49,900 nucleotides of DNA from contig JAJYMM010000124.1 in NCBI GenBank assembly GCA_021787035.1, positions 1 through 49,900 on the forward strand, given 5' to 3'. Of the stretch, positions 1 through 7,299 are shown piece after piece (position 1 is the stretch's first letter; each line of letters opens with the position of its first letter). Under the pieces are notes generated by a model that saw only the letters and a list, made by a program, of their open reading frames with translations, did not search any database and was not told the DNA's origin. The DNA comes from Actinomycetes bacterium. GTDB taxonomy: Bacteria > Actinomycetota > Acidimicrobiia > Acidimicrobiales > Palsa-688. The position numbers were made by a program, and so were the translations under genes.

Positions 1-231
1 GCCGGTCAGAAGCTCCATCGACTCCCTTGTCGTGGCACGCTTGACAGGCACCGCCTTGACCGAGGTCAGCTGGCCGGACGCGGCGTGCACCCCCTGGGCG
101 ATCCCTGCGACCACGGCGACCGAGACGCCGAGGACGGCGACGACGCCCACAAGTGCGACAACGACCAGCACCGGGGCGCGCAGTCTTCGGGGCCCACGAC
201 GGGGCGCCGGTGCCTCGTTCGGCACGCTCAC
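1..231 (-). CDS. N-terminal part of a membrane-anchored protein, possible efflux adaptor (cut by window edge)
   Basis: The frame is open from a GTG at 231-229 to the window edge (77 codons). The start is preceded by a strong AGGAGG five bases upstream. The protein opens with a short basic Pro/Arg cytoplasmic segment, then a hydrophobic segment (about residues 18-45, rich in Val, Leu and Ala), then an extracytoplasmic stretch reading VKAVPVKRATTRESMELLTG. That layout, an anchor followed by a Val-x-Val-Lys-Arg strand ending in Thr-Gly, resembles the start of HlyD/MacA-type periplasmic adaptors. The divergent ABC ATPase-permease pair next door would fit such a role, but most of the protein lies outside the window, so the family call is tentative. 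Presence of a real gene is well supported by the start signal and membrane anchor. Confidence 0.6.
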   Translation of the reverse strand, partial: MSVPNEAPAPRRGPRRLRAPVLVVVALVGVVAVLGVSVAVVAGIAQGVHAASGQLTSVKAVPVKRATTRESMELLTG

Positions 232-646
232 GAGGACCTCCTGCTACCAAAAGGGCCAGGCAACGCCCCCGCCCGTTTTCGTCGCGGCACGCCCACGATG
301 CGCAGAAACTCGACCATGTCTTTATGGTCGGCCTTCCGCAAGCCGGACGGAACCCGGAAACCACGGGTTTCGGCACCCCAGATCCCAACGCCGGGCCCCC
401 GTAGGATCTCGGGGTCGCGAACTGCTGAGACGACACGGCATGGCCCCCCGGGCCGGGAACAGGCCCACGAGGCCCACCAGGCCCCACCAGGCCCACCAGG
501 CCGACGGCCTGACGAGACTGGGGGTGGCGCCATGAGTACGATCAACCGATGCTCGGAGCTCGGTACGAGGTAACGGCTCAGCGGGCTCAGCGGGCTCAGC
601 GGGCTCGGTACGCGAAGCCCGCCACACCCCACACCCCGGGCCCGCA
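232..646. other. Divergent intergenic region with short tandem repeats
   Basis: No convincing gene is seen in this 415-nt gap between the truncated gene and the ABC ATPase. It holds two short tandem repeat tracts. At 461-502 a roughly 10-nt unit (GCCCACCAG with small variations) recurs four times. At 575-608 the 9-nt unit GGCTCAGCG recurs three times and then decays. The open frames here have biased compositions with no recognisable domain. The region must carry the promoter of the leftward gene, but no clear -35/-10 pair stands out. Confidence 0.5.
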
Positions 647-1423
647 GTGCTCAGGTGTAGCCGCCGCTGCCGATGGTACCTGCTAGTGGCCCTCTCGGCG
701 TACCTCACCGAACAGCCGCCCCCGCGGGCCGCCAACCTTGCCCCGCCGCGCGAGGGGAGCACTGTCGTTATCGACGGGGTGAGCCGCGCGTACCCGGCTT
801 CGGCTGGCCCCGCGGCCGGAGTTTTTGGCGTGTACGGGACGCTCGCCGCCGGGTCCTTCGTGACCGTGAGCGGCCCATCGGGTAGCGGGAAGAGCACGCT
901 ACTAAACCTCGTTGCAGCCCTGGACCACCCGACCAGCGGGCGGCTTGTCGTAGATGGTCGCGACATCGCCGCCGCCCCCGAACGAGACAGGGCCCAGTAC
1001 CGCCTCCGGCTGGTGGGCTGCCTGTTCCAAGACGCGCCGCTCGTCGGGGAACTGAGCGTGGCCAACAACGTCATGCTGCCAGGCCTCCTCGCACGCTCCG
1101 ACCGCCGTCAGGTCCGCCGCCGGGCGGGAGAGCTCCTGGAGCGCGTCGGCCTCGACAAGCAGTCAGATCGCTTCCCGGCGCAGCTCTCAGTCGGTCAGAG
1201 GCAGCGGGCTGCCCTCGCCCGAGCCCTCATGAACCGCCCACGCCTCCTCTTGGCCGACGAGCCTACGGGCAACCTCGACCGGGCGACGGGCCGCCAGGTG
1301 ATGGAGCTCCTGGCCGGCGCCCAGCAAGAAGGTTGCACGGTAGTTGTTGTAACCCACGACCCCGAGATCGCTGCAGCGGGCGACCAGAACCTGCGGCTCC
1401 TCGACGGGCGCTTGGTCGCCTGA
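647..1423 (+). CDS. ABC transporter ATP-binding protein, MacB/LolD type
   Basis: ATPase subunit of a type VII (MacB/LolCDE/FtsEX-like) ABC transporter. The sequence shows Walker A GPSGSGKST, a Q-loop at CLFQDAPL, a degenerate signature LSVGQRQRAALARAL, Walker B RLLLADEPTGNLD, and the switch histidine in VVVVTHDPE. About 220 residues from 'VVIDGVSRAY' onward match the usual domain length. The N-terminal 35 residues do not look like this family, so the true start may be the in-frame GTG at 686 or later; no good ribosome site decides it. The signature has Val where most family members have Gly (LSGGQ), which usually still supports activity. It overlaps or abuts the permease gene, so the two are translationally coupled. 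Confidence 0.9.
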   Translation: MLRCSRRCRWYLLVALSAYLTEQPPPRAANLAPPREGSTVVIDGVSRAYPASAGPAAGVFGVYGTLAAGSFVTVSGPSGSGKSTLLNLVAALDHPTSGRLVVDGRDIAAAPERDRAQYRLRLVGCLFQDAPLVGELSVANNVMLPGLLARSDRRQVRRRAGELLERVGLDKQSDRFPAQLSVGQRQRAALARALMNRPRLLLADEPTGNLDRATGRQVMELLAGAQQEGCTVVVVTHDPEIAAAGDQNLRLLDGRLVA

Positions 1424-3717
1424 AGCAGAGGCTGGCCGCGTCGCGCAACCGGGCCGCCGCCCTAGTCCTGTCTGGCCGGTGGAAGACCGGCCTGGTCGAA
1501 GCGCTCCTCGTAGGCCTCGTGGCGATGGTGGCTTCCGGGGTACTGACGGCGGCCTGGCTGGCCCGCGGCGCGGGCAACCTTTCTGCACCCGACCTCGAAC
1601 ATGCCATCGGCGCTCCCGAGTACCTGGCTCAGGTCGCCCCGTCCGGGTATGCGCAGGCAGCGCGCCAGGTGGTCGCGACCGGCGACTTCAGCAGGGTCGG
1701 CCGAGCCGTCGCGGAGATCCCCGGGACCATCTCTGGTCCCGCGCACAACCTCGAAGCCGAGTTCTTCGTGGGCTCGGGCACTGGGCTGCCTCGCTGGGAC
1801 AACCTCCTCCGGGGGGCAAAGGCGGTCGCAGGCCCTGCCGCCTGGTTGGAGCTCGGCGCAGCCGAGGCAATGGGGGTGTCGACCGGGTCCACGGTGACGA
1901 TGCACACCGCAGCCGGGGCTCTGGGGGTCAGGGTGGCCGGGATATTCGGCGACCTCTCCCGCGGCGAGTACCCGATCAACCCCGTCGCGGACGTCGTCGT
2001 CAACCCCTCCGTCGCAAGTGCAGGCTCTCTCCCGGCGCCGTCGGCTGCCGTTTTCGGCATATGGACCGCCAAGCCTCCGAGCGTCACAGGCCCCGCGTTG
2101 GCTCGAGCCTTACCGGCGAGCGCGAGCCTTTCCCTCCTTTCCAGCGTCCCCGGTGACTTCGGCGTAATAACGGACCTCATAATCGGGCTTCTCGCCGTCT
2201 TTGCAGGGGCCGCTCTCGTGGCTTTGGTGCTTTTGGTGGCGGCCATGGTGTACCTGGAAGTGCTCCGGCGGGAACGCTGGGTCGGTCAGCTGAGAGCGAT
2301 GGGGTGGACTTCTGGCGCTGTGCGGTCACTTTTGGCGATCGAGTGGGCCCCCGTCACTTTTCTCGGCGCGGTCGCGGGGACGGCCGTCGGCACCTTGTCA
2401 GCAAAACCTGTCGCCCGACCGATGACCCAGCTCTACGGGGCCGTCCCCTACCTGCCCAGCCCGGTCCTCACCGGGTTGACGGTGGTGGCGCTGGTCGTGG
2501 CCGTCACGGTGTCCACTGCCGCAGTGGCCACCCGGCGCATCGGAGAACGGCCCATTTGCCAGCAACTTCGCTTTGCGAGCTCGGACCCGCCCGCTGCGCG
2601 CACGGGGCGCCTCGAGCATGGGGGCGCCTCGCTCCGAGTCGGCCTCGCCATGCTGGCGGGGCGCAAGCGCCGCGCTACCTCGGTTGCTGCGGTCACTTTT
2701 TTGGCTGCCCTAATTGCCGTGCTCGGCAGCTCCCTGTCCTCGGTGGCCGGCGCGGTCGGCCACAACCCAGCAGTATGGGGCTTCCGCTTCAGCTACCAGG
2801 TGCAGCTCCCCGCCGGCGCCCGGGACGCGCCCGCCCTGGCCGAGGCCCGCCGCCTGCCAGGCGTGAGCGCCGTTTCCCCGGCTTATTACGGGGCGGGGAG
2901 GGTACCGGGGATGGGCTCAACTGGGCGGATCTTGCTCGTCTCGCCGGCGTTCTTCTCCCCCCACATCGAGCAGGGCTCTCCCCTCATCGGCCCCTACCAA
3001 GTAGAAGTAGGCCAGGAACTAGCGCATTTAGTCAGCCCTGCGGGTACGCTCCCGATGACCGTGGGCGGCCGGACCGTGGTCCTCCACGTTGCGGGCGTGG
3101 TGCAGGACTTGTTCGACCGAGGCAGCATCGTGCTCGGCTTACCGAGCTTGGCGAAGGAGCTCCGCCCCGATATAGCGGCCAATGGCTTGTTCGTGAAGTG
3201 CTCGCCGGGTGCCGACTGCCCCGCTGTTGGCCACCGGTTGAGAACTGCCGACTCAGGGTCATGGGCGGTGACCAGCGCGCAGGGCGACATGGCATTGCCC
3301 TTCGGAGGTTCTGTCGTCAGTGTGACGAGGGACCTTTTTATAGCTTTCGTGCTCCTCGCCGCGCTGGCCGGTCTGTACGCGGGCTTGGCGACAGCCGGCG
3401 AGACGATGTCGACTTATGGCCTCTTGCGGGCGATCGGGGCAAGCCGTGCCCGTTCCATCGGGACGGGCCTCGTCCAGGCCGTGGTTATGACGTTCCCAGC
3501 GGCCGCAGTTGCGCTCGTGGGTGGCGTCCCGGTGAGCCGCCTTGTCGTAAACGCCGCCAGCTCAGCTATAGGGGGCCTGTCGGGTAGCTCCATCTCGCTC
3601 TGGTCGGCGGGCTCGGCAGCCCTTGTGGTGGCCTTGGTCGCTTGTGCGGGGGTGGGCGCGCCCCTTGCCCTTGCCGCCTCGCGCGCACCGGCGCGCGCCA
3701 TGTCAGCCCTCGGGTAG
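1333..3717 (+). CDS. ABC transporter permease, FtsX/MacB-like, duplicated
   Basis: Large permease with an N-terminal membrane segment (starting near 'GLVEALLVGLVAMVASGVL'), an extracytoplasmic domain, a three-helix FtsX-type block around residues 280-400, a fifth segment near 455-475, a second extracytoplasmic domain, and a final FtsX-type block (about 675-785). This is the duplicated FtsX architecture of actinobacterial export permeases. It acts with the upstream ATPase, probably on lipids, lipoproteins or toxic amphiphiles, though the substrate is not evident. The listed ATG overlaps the ATPase by 90 nt. Residues before 'LKQRLAASRNR' are the ATPase read in another frame, so translation probably begins close to the ATPase stop at 1421-1423, perhaps at a non-AUG codon such as the CTG at 1420. 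Confidence 0.85.
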   Translation: MHGSCCNPRPRDRCSGRPEPAAPRRALGRLKQRLAASRNRAAALVLSGRWKTGLVEALLVGLVAMVASGVLTAAWLARGAGNLSAPDLEHAIGAPEYLAQVAPSGYAQAARQVVATGDFSRVGRAVAEIPGTISGPAHNLEAEFFVGSGTGLPRWDNLLRGAKAVAGPAAWLELGAAEAMGVSTGSTVTMHTAAGALGVRVAGIFGDLSRGEYPINPVADVVVNPSVASAGSLPAPSAAVFGIWTAKPPSVTGPALARALPASASLSLLSSVPGDFGVITDLIIGLLAVFAGAALVALVLLVAAMVYLEVLRRERWVGQLRAMGWTSGAVRSLLAIEWAPVTFLGAVAGTAVGTLSAKPVARPMTQLYGAVPYLPSPVLTGLTVVALVVAVTVSTAAVATRRIGERPICQQLRFASSDPPAARTGRLEHGGASLRVGLAMLAGRKRRATSVAAVTFLAALIAVLGSSLSSVAGAVGHNPAVWGFRFSYQVQLPAGARDAPALAEARRLPGVSAVSPAYYGAGRVPGMGSTGRILLVSPAFFSPHIEQGSPLIGPYQVEVGQELAHLVSPAGTLPMTVGGRTVVLHVAGVVQDLFDRGSIVLGLPSLAKELRPDIAANGLFVKCSPGADCPAVGHRLRTADSGSWAVTSAQGDMALPFGGSVVSVTRDLFIAFVLLAALAGLYAGLATAGETMSTYGLLRAIGASRARSIGTGLVQAVVMTFPAAAVALVGGVPVSRLVVNAASSAIGGLSGSSISLWSAGSAALVVALVACAGVGAPLALAASRAPARAMSALG

Positions 3718-3720
3718 CCT

Positions 3721-3773
3721 CGCCGGCCCGGGCCCGCCGGCCCGCAGCACTCGCCGGCCCGGGCCCGCCGGCC
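3721..3773. repeat. Direct repeat of a GC palindrome between convergent genes
   Basis: A 22-nt sequence (3721-3742) is repeated exactly at 3752-3773, separated by 9 nt. Each copy holds the palindrome GGCCCGGGCC flanked by CCGCCGG-type arms, so each can fold into a strong hairpin. It lies right after the permease stop and before the end of the convergent gene at 3800, so it probably acts as a bidirectional transcription stop, although no U-tract is present. Confidence 0.6.
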
Positions 3774-3799
3774 GGAGCGCGTGCCAGCGGTTTTGCGGC

Positions 3800-4288
3800 C
3801 TAGCGCGCGGCGCGCTGGCGGCTGTAGATGAGCTCCCAGCCGGCGGCCTCACGCTCCGTGCAGGCCTGCTCGAAGGCGGCCTCAGCGGCGCTCTCCTCGG
3901 CGGGCACTGCCGGCGGCTCCAACGCCTCGGCGGCCCTCATGTCGCCGTCTTTCTCCACGGCGAGCTGCGAAGAGATGTGGGCTACCGCGTCTGCAAGGCT
4001 GAGCAGGAAGTGCGCGGTCGTCGTCTCGGCCTCCCCTGAGGTCGGCCTCCTTTGCAACGCCCAGCGCTGCCGGCCGTCCCCCACCTCTATGAACGGCTGC
4101 CAACCGCCGGGAACGGGCACCACGAAGGCATCCGAGACCCCGAGCGCCGCGAGGCTGCGCCAGGCGTCGACCGGGACAAGGCCCTGCCCCGTGCGCTGAG
4201 ACCTATAAATGGCGATGTTGTCTGCATCAAGAGCGAACCGGTAACGCCAATGGCCGCGGTCGATTTGTACTTGCCCTTCGCCGTTCAC
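3800..4288 (-). CDS. Hypothetical protein, 162 aa
   Basis: Not recognised. The GTG start at 4288 has a good ribosome site (GAGGTGA, six bases upstream), and the gene sits 29 nt downstream of purB... that is, purB ends at 4318 on the same strand just before this gene starts, so the two may be co-transcribed. The first 95 residues look like a compact beta-rich domain (alternating hydrophobic strands, Trp at 14, 43, 63 and 77). The C-terminal part is Ala/Glu-rich and probably helical. There is no signal peptide or membrane segment, so it is likely cytoplasmic. No catalytic motif was seen. Confidence 0.75.
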   Translation of the reverse strand: MNGEGQVQIDRGHWRYRFALDADNIAIYRSQRTGQGLVPVDAWRSLAALGVSDAFVVPVPGGWQPFIEVGDGRQRWALQRRPTSGEAETTTAHFLLSLADAVAHISSQLAVEKDGDMRAAEALEPPAVPAEESAAEAAFEQACTEREAAGWELIYSRQRAAR

Positions 4289-4317
4289 CAGCTCACCTCA
4301 GATCGTGAATGAGTTCC

Positions 4318-5775
4318 CTATGCGTTTTTGCCACAGCCGGGCCCGGCTGGAACAGCGACCAATTTAGCAAGGCGCCCTGCTAGCCCCGTGTAACTAGCGG
4401 GTTTCAGCGCCAAAAGTCGCTCGCGCGCTGGCCCTGGGAGGTCGAGCCCGCGCACAAAGTGCTGGAAAGCTTCTTCACTTAGCTCGCGGCCCCTTGTCAG
4501 CGCCGCCAGCTGTTCGTAAGCTCCCACCTGGCCATACCGACGCATCACCGTCTGGACCGCCTCGGCGAGCACCTCCCACGCGCTGTCCAGGTCCGCCGCG
4601 AGCGCTAGCGGTGCTGGGACGGTGCGCGCGAGGCCCTTTCTCGCCGACTTGACCGCTAGGCCCGAATAACCAAAGGCGCTGCCGATATTCCGCAATGCCG
4701 AAGAATCGGAAAGGTCGCGCTGAAGTCTCGACAGCGGCAGCTTCGTAGCGAGGTGGCCAAGCAGAGCAGCGGCTAGGCCCGCGTTGGCCTCCGCGTTCTC
4801 AAAATCGATCGGGTTGACCTTGTGGGGCATGGCTGAGCTGCCAACCTCTCCCGCCACGGCCTTTTGGCGCAGGTACCCGAGGCTTACATAAAGCCACATG
4901 TCGCGGCAGAAGTCGGTGACAACGGTCCCAAAGCGGGCCATTGCGTCGAAAAGTTCCGCCATCCAGTCGTGGGGCTCCACCTGCGTGGTGAGCGGCGACC
5001 AGCTAAAACCGAGGGAACCCACGAAGTCGCGGGCTACGCCCGCCCAGTCGAGCTCGGGGTAAGCGACGCCGTGCGCGGCGAGGGTGCCCGTCGCCCCTCC
5101 CCACTTGGCCGGGACCTCGACGCTGCGCACGGAGCGAAGCTGGCGCTCCCAGCGGGCGACAAAGACCGCCAGCTCCTTGCCGAGCGTCGTGGGCGTCGCC
5201 GGCTGGCCGTGGGTCCGGGCGAGCATGGGGAGCTCGGCGTGCTCGAGGGCGAGGGAACGCACGTCGTCCACCAGGGCCTCCGCGCAAGGCAACCACGTGC
5301 CGACCAGCGCCGAACGGACCATCCTCGCGTACGCCAGGTTGTTGATGTCCTCAGAGGTGGCCGCGAAATGGACGAACTCCGCCCTCGCGTCGCTCCATCC
5401 GAGCTCCTCGACGAGCCTGCGCTTCAAGTAGTACTCGACGGCCTTTACGTCGTGGTTGGTGCGCGCCTCAAGACGCTTCACCTCTTGCGCCTCGGCCACG
5501 CCGAGGCCGGTCGCCCAGCTCTCCAGCGTGGCCTTGTCGCCGGGACTAAGTGGGCCGAGCTCAGCCACTTGAGCGAGACCGGCCAGGTGGACGAGCCAGG
5601 CCACCTCGACCGCGACGCGCTCCTTTATGAGCGCGGCCTCGGAAAAAGCGGCCGCGTAGGCCTCCATCTGGCCTCCATAGCGGCCGTCCAGCGGAGAGAG
5701 CGCCCGCAGGCGCCACTCGTCGGCCACGTACGCCGGCTCCAAAGCTCCTAGCTCTTCGTCCACCTGAAGTCGCAC
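4318..5775 (-). CDS. purB: Adenylosuccinate lyase
   Basis: Catalyses two steps of purine synthesis: SAICAR to AICAR plus fumarate, and adenylosuccinate to AMP plus fumarate. The N-terminal 'LRALSPLDGRYG', the 'TSEDINNLAYA' segment, 'ARTHGQPATPTTLGKE', and the flexible signature loop 'GSSAMPHKVNP' with its catalytic serine all match the long (E. coli-type) form. Length 485 aa versus about 456 in E. coli; the extra residues are mainly N-terminal. The GTG start at 5775 is supported by a near-consensus promoter that would begin transcription at this codon. An internal start nearer 'VADEWRLRALSP' is possible. Co-oriented with the hypothetical gene downstream. Confidence 0.96.
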   Translation of the reverse strand: MRLQVDEELGALEPAYVADEWRLRALSPLDGRYGGQMEAYAAAFSEAALIKERVAVEVAWLVHLAGLAQVAELGPLSPGDKATLESWATGLGVAEAQEVKRLEARTNHDVKAVEYYLKRRLVEELGWSDARAEFVHFAATSEDINNLAYARMVRSALVGTWLPCAEALVDDVRSLALEHAELPMLARTHGQPATPTTLGKELAVFVARWERQLRSVRSVEVPAKWGGATGTLAAHGVAYPELDWAGVARDFVGSLGFSWSPLTTQVEPHDWMAELFDAMARFGTVVTDFCRDMWLYVSLGYLRQKAVAGEVGSSAMPHKVNPIDFENAEANAGLAAALLGHLATKLPLSRLQRDLSDSSALRNIGSAFGYSGLAVKSARKGLARTVPAPLALAADLDSAWEVLAEAVQTVMRRYGQVGAYEQLAALTRGRELSEEAFQHFVRGLDLPGPARERLLALKPASYTGLAGRLAKLVAVPAGPGCGKNA

Positions 5776-5782
5776 GCTACTT

Positions 5783-5812
5783 CGACTAGTGGCCAGGCTC
5801 TCTGTTTGTCAA
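5783..5812 (-). promoter_or_regulatory. Promoter of purB (leaderless)
   Basis: On the minus strand TTGACA (5812-5807), an 18-nt spacer and TAGTCG (5788-5783). Transcription would start about seven bases later, at or next to the GTG at 5775, giving a leaderless mRNA. The -35 is a perfect sigma-A hexamer. Confidence 0.6.
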
Positions 5813-5865
5813 ACTTCGCCCAGCCCAGCCAGCTACTGTCCAGCTAGCTATCGTGGAGATCCGCC

Positions 5866-6654
5866 ATGCTCCGAGCCGGGAGAGCCGCCGTCGCTGCGGC
5901 GGCCGTCTGTGCCCAGGTCCTGGCGTTGAGCGCTGCACCCTCGGCATCTGCCAGCGCGCGCGCCAAGGCCGGGGTACGAGCTCCCCAGGGCTCGCCGACC
6001 GCCCCGCCCCCGTCCCCGAGCACCGGGGTGATCGGCCTCCGGCTTTCGGGCTTCGGCACGCACCTCCTGGCGCCCACGAAGCCGAGCTACAAGCCCTACA
6101 GCTCGGACTGTCACGAGCTGCTCGACCCTGCGTTCAGGGGCAAGTGCGTGACGGCTACCTCGCAAATTGGCACCGTCGCCGGCGTGGTCGAGGTCGAACA
6201 CGGGGCTTTTGGTGGCCAAGAGCGCGACCTCGTCTGGCACCGAAGAGGGGACCGTTGGTGGCTCACGCTCGTCCACGTGTCCAACAACCCTGGCCTCCCG
6301 ACGCTGCTCTGGCGTACCGACCTGCGCCAGGGGCACCAAGACCTCGTCTTCGTCATGCCCGCTGCCCTCCGGGGGTTCGGCAGCGAGCTCGACGTGATCG
6401 AGGGCAACGGGACGGTATCGCTCTACCGGTTCTTGGGCCAGGGTTTCGCGGACGTGCCCGAACCCGGCTACCTCGTGACATACGTGCCCGGCTCGACCGA
6501 GGCGAAGCCCGCGGACGGCTACTTCGACCAGCTGCTGATCAGGTACCTAGGCGGGGCGTGGCGAGCGGTCTCCCAGCAGTACGTGCCCTACCCCGCAGCA
6601 CTGAGGCAGCACAAAGGCGTCTTCTGGGCGCCTGGCGCGGTCGGCGCCAGCTGA
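5866..6654 (+). CDS. Secreted protein of unknown function, 262 aa
   Basis: Not recognised. The ATG has GGAG eight bases upstream. Residues 1-31 form a typical signal peptide (basic start, Ala/Val/Leu core, AxA sites near 'SASASARA'), followed by a Pro/Ser-rich linker to about residue 48. The mature domain (50-262) is rich in Trp, Tyr and beta-strand patterns and has two cysteines (in 'SSDCHELLD' and 'RGKCVTA') that could form a disulfide. No membrane anchor or lipobox is seen, so it is probably released to the outside. Convergent with rnhA. Confidence 0.8.
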   Translation: MLRAGRAAVAAAAVCAQVLALSAAPSASASARAKAGVRAPQGSPTAPPPSPSTGVIGLRLSGFGTHLLAPTKPSYKPYSSDCHELLDPAFRGKCVTATSQIGTVAGVVEVEHGAFGGQERDLVWHRRGDRWWLTLVHVSNNPGLPTLLWRTDLRQGHQDLVFVMPAALRGFGSELDVIEGNGTVSLYRFLGQGFADVPEPGYLVTYVPGSTEAKPADGYFDQLLIRYLGGAWRAVSQQYVPYPAALRQHKGVFWAPGAVGAS

Positions 6655-6667
6655 AGGCCATGCTCCT

Positions 6668-6692
6668 TTGGCGCCTGCTCTAGCGGCGCCAA
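6668..6692. terminator. Shared hairpin terminator overlapping the rnhA stop codon
   Basis: Perfect 8-bp inverted repeat TTGGCGCC (6668-6675) and GGCGCCAA (6685-6692) with a 9-nt loop. The rnhA stop codon lies at the loop edge (6680-6682), and the convergent secreted-protein gene ends 13 nt before it. It can serve both strands. Confidence 0.6.
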
Positions 6693-7180
6693 GAGACTGG
6701 CTCGTCTGGGAGGCCAAGGTCGTTCGCGCCAGGGGGCCGGTCGCCTTCGCCCCCTCGCTGAGAGCCCGCCGCGGCCACGGCCAAGCGGTCTACTAAGTCG
6801 TTGAAAGGGTCCGACGCGTGCCCCTTCACCCAACGGAGCTCGATGCGGCCCGGCGCGTCCCGGTAAAGGCCCACCAGGGGCTCCCAGAGGTCGCGGTTGG
6901 CAACGGGCTTCTTGGTCGAGCTCACCCACCCGTTGGCCAGCCACTTCACCCACCACCGCTGCTTGAAGCAGTTGACCACGTAAGTACTGTCGCTCACCAC
7001 CTCCAAGGGCCCCGGGAGGGTGCGGGCCGCGTCGAGCGCTGCGGTGAGCTCCATGCGCTGGTTGGTCGTGTGCGCCTCGGCGCCGCTCCGCCACCGCCCG
7101 CCGGGCAGCGCCCACGCCCAGCCTCCAGGGCCAGGGTTCCCCAGGCAAGCGCCATCGGTGTACACGGTCGTCCTTCCCAT
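6680..7180 (-). CDS. rnhA: Ribonuclease HI
   Basis: Cleaves the RNA strand of RNA-DNA hybrids. The start is taken at ATG 7180 because 'MGRTTVYTDGACLGNPGPGGWAW' is the canonical beginning; a 19-residue upstream extension is Gly/Pro-rich and unlike the family. The metal-binding residues are visible: Asp in YTDGA, Glu in NQRMELTA, Asp in VVSDSTYVV, and the last Asp in NDLVDRLA, with the catalytic-loop His in VKGHASDP. The handle region 'FKQRWWVKWLANGW' is also present. Length 166 aa, with about 25 extra Gly/Arg-rich residues at the C-terminus. The 3' end runs into the shared terminator. Confidence 0.95.
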   Translation of the reverse strand: MGRTTVYTDGACLGNPGPGGWAWALPGGRWRSGAEAHTTNQRMELTAALDAARTLPGPLEVVSDSTYVVNCFKQRWWVKWLANGWVSSTKKPVANRDLWEPLVGLYRDAPGRIELRWVKGHASDPFNDLVDRLAVAAAGSQRGGEGDRPPGANDLGLPDEPVSWRR

Positions 7181-7264
7181 GGCGACCCAGCATGCCAGGC
7201 CGGCCCCCCCAGGGACACCCGAGCCAGGCCCGGCCACCTGGCAAGATCGGGCGTTGAGACGAAG

Positions 7265-7293
7265 TTCACCCGTTTACTCCATCGTCCTACTAC
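7265..7293 (+). promoter_or_regulatory. Candidate promoter of aceE
   Basis: TTCACC (7265-7270), a 17-nt spacer and TACTAC (7288-7293), six bases before the GTG at 7300. This predicts a leaderless mRNA and supports that start. Confidence 0.4.
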
Positions 7294-7299
7294 CTTACG

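Noticed and set aside
153..632. Several open frames in the left intergenic region
   Set aside because: Overlapping frames in all directions, biased composition and no start signals; typical of GC-rich noncoding DNA.
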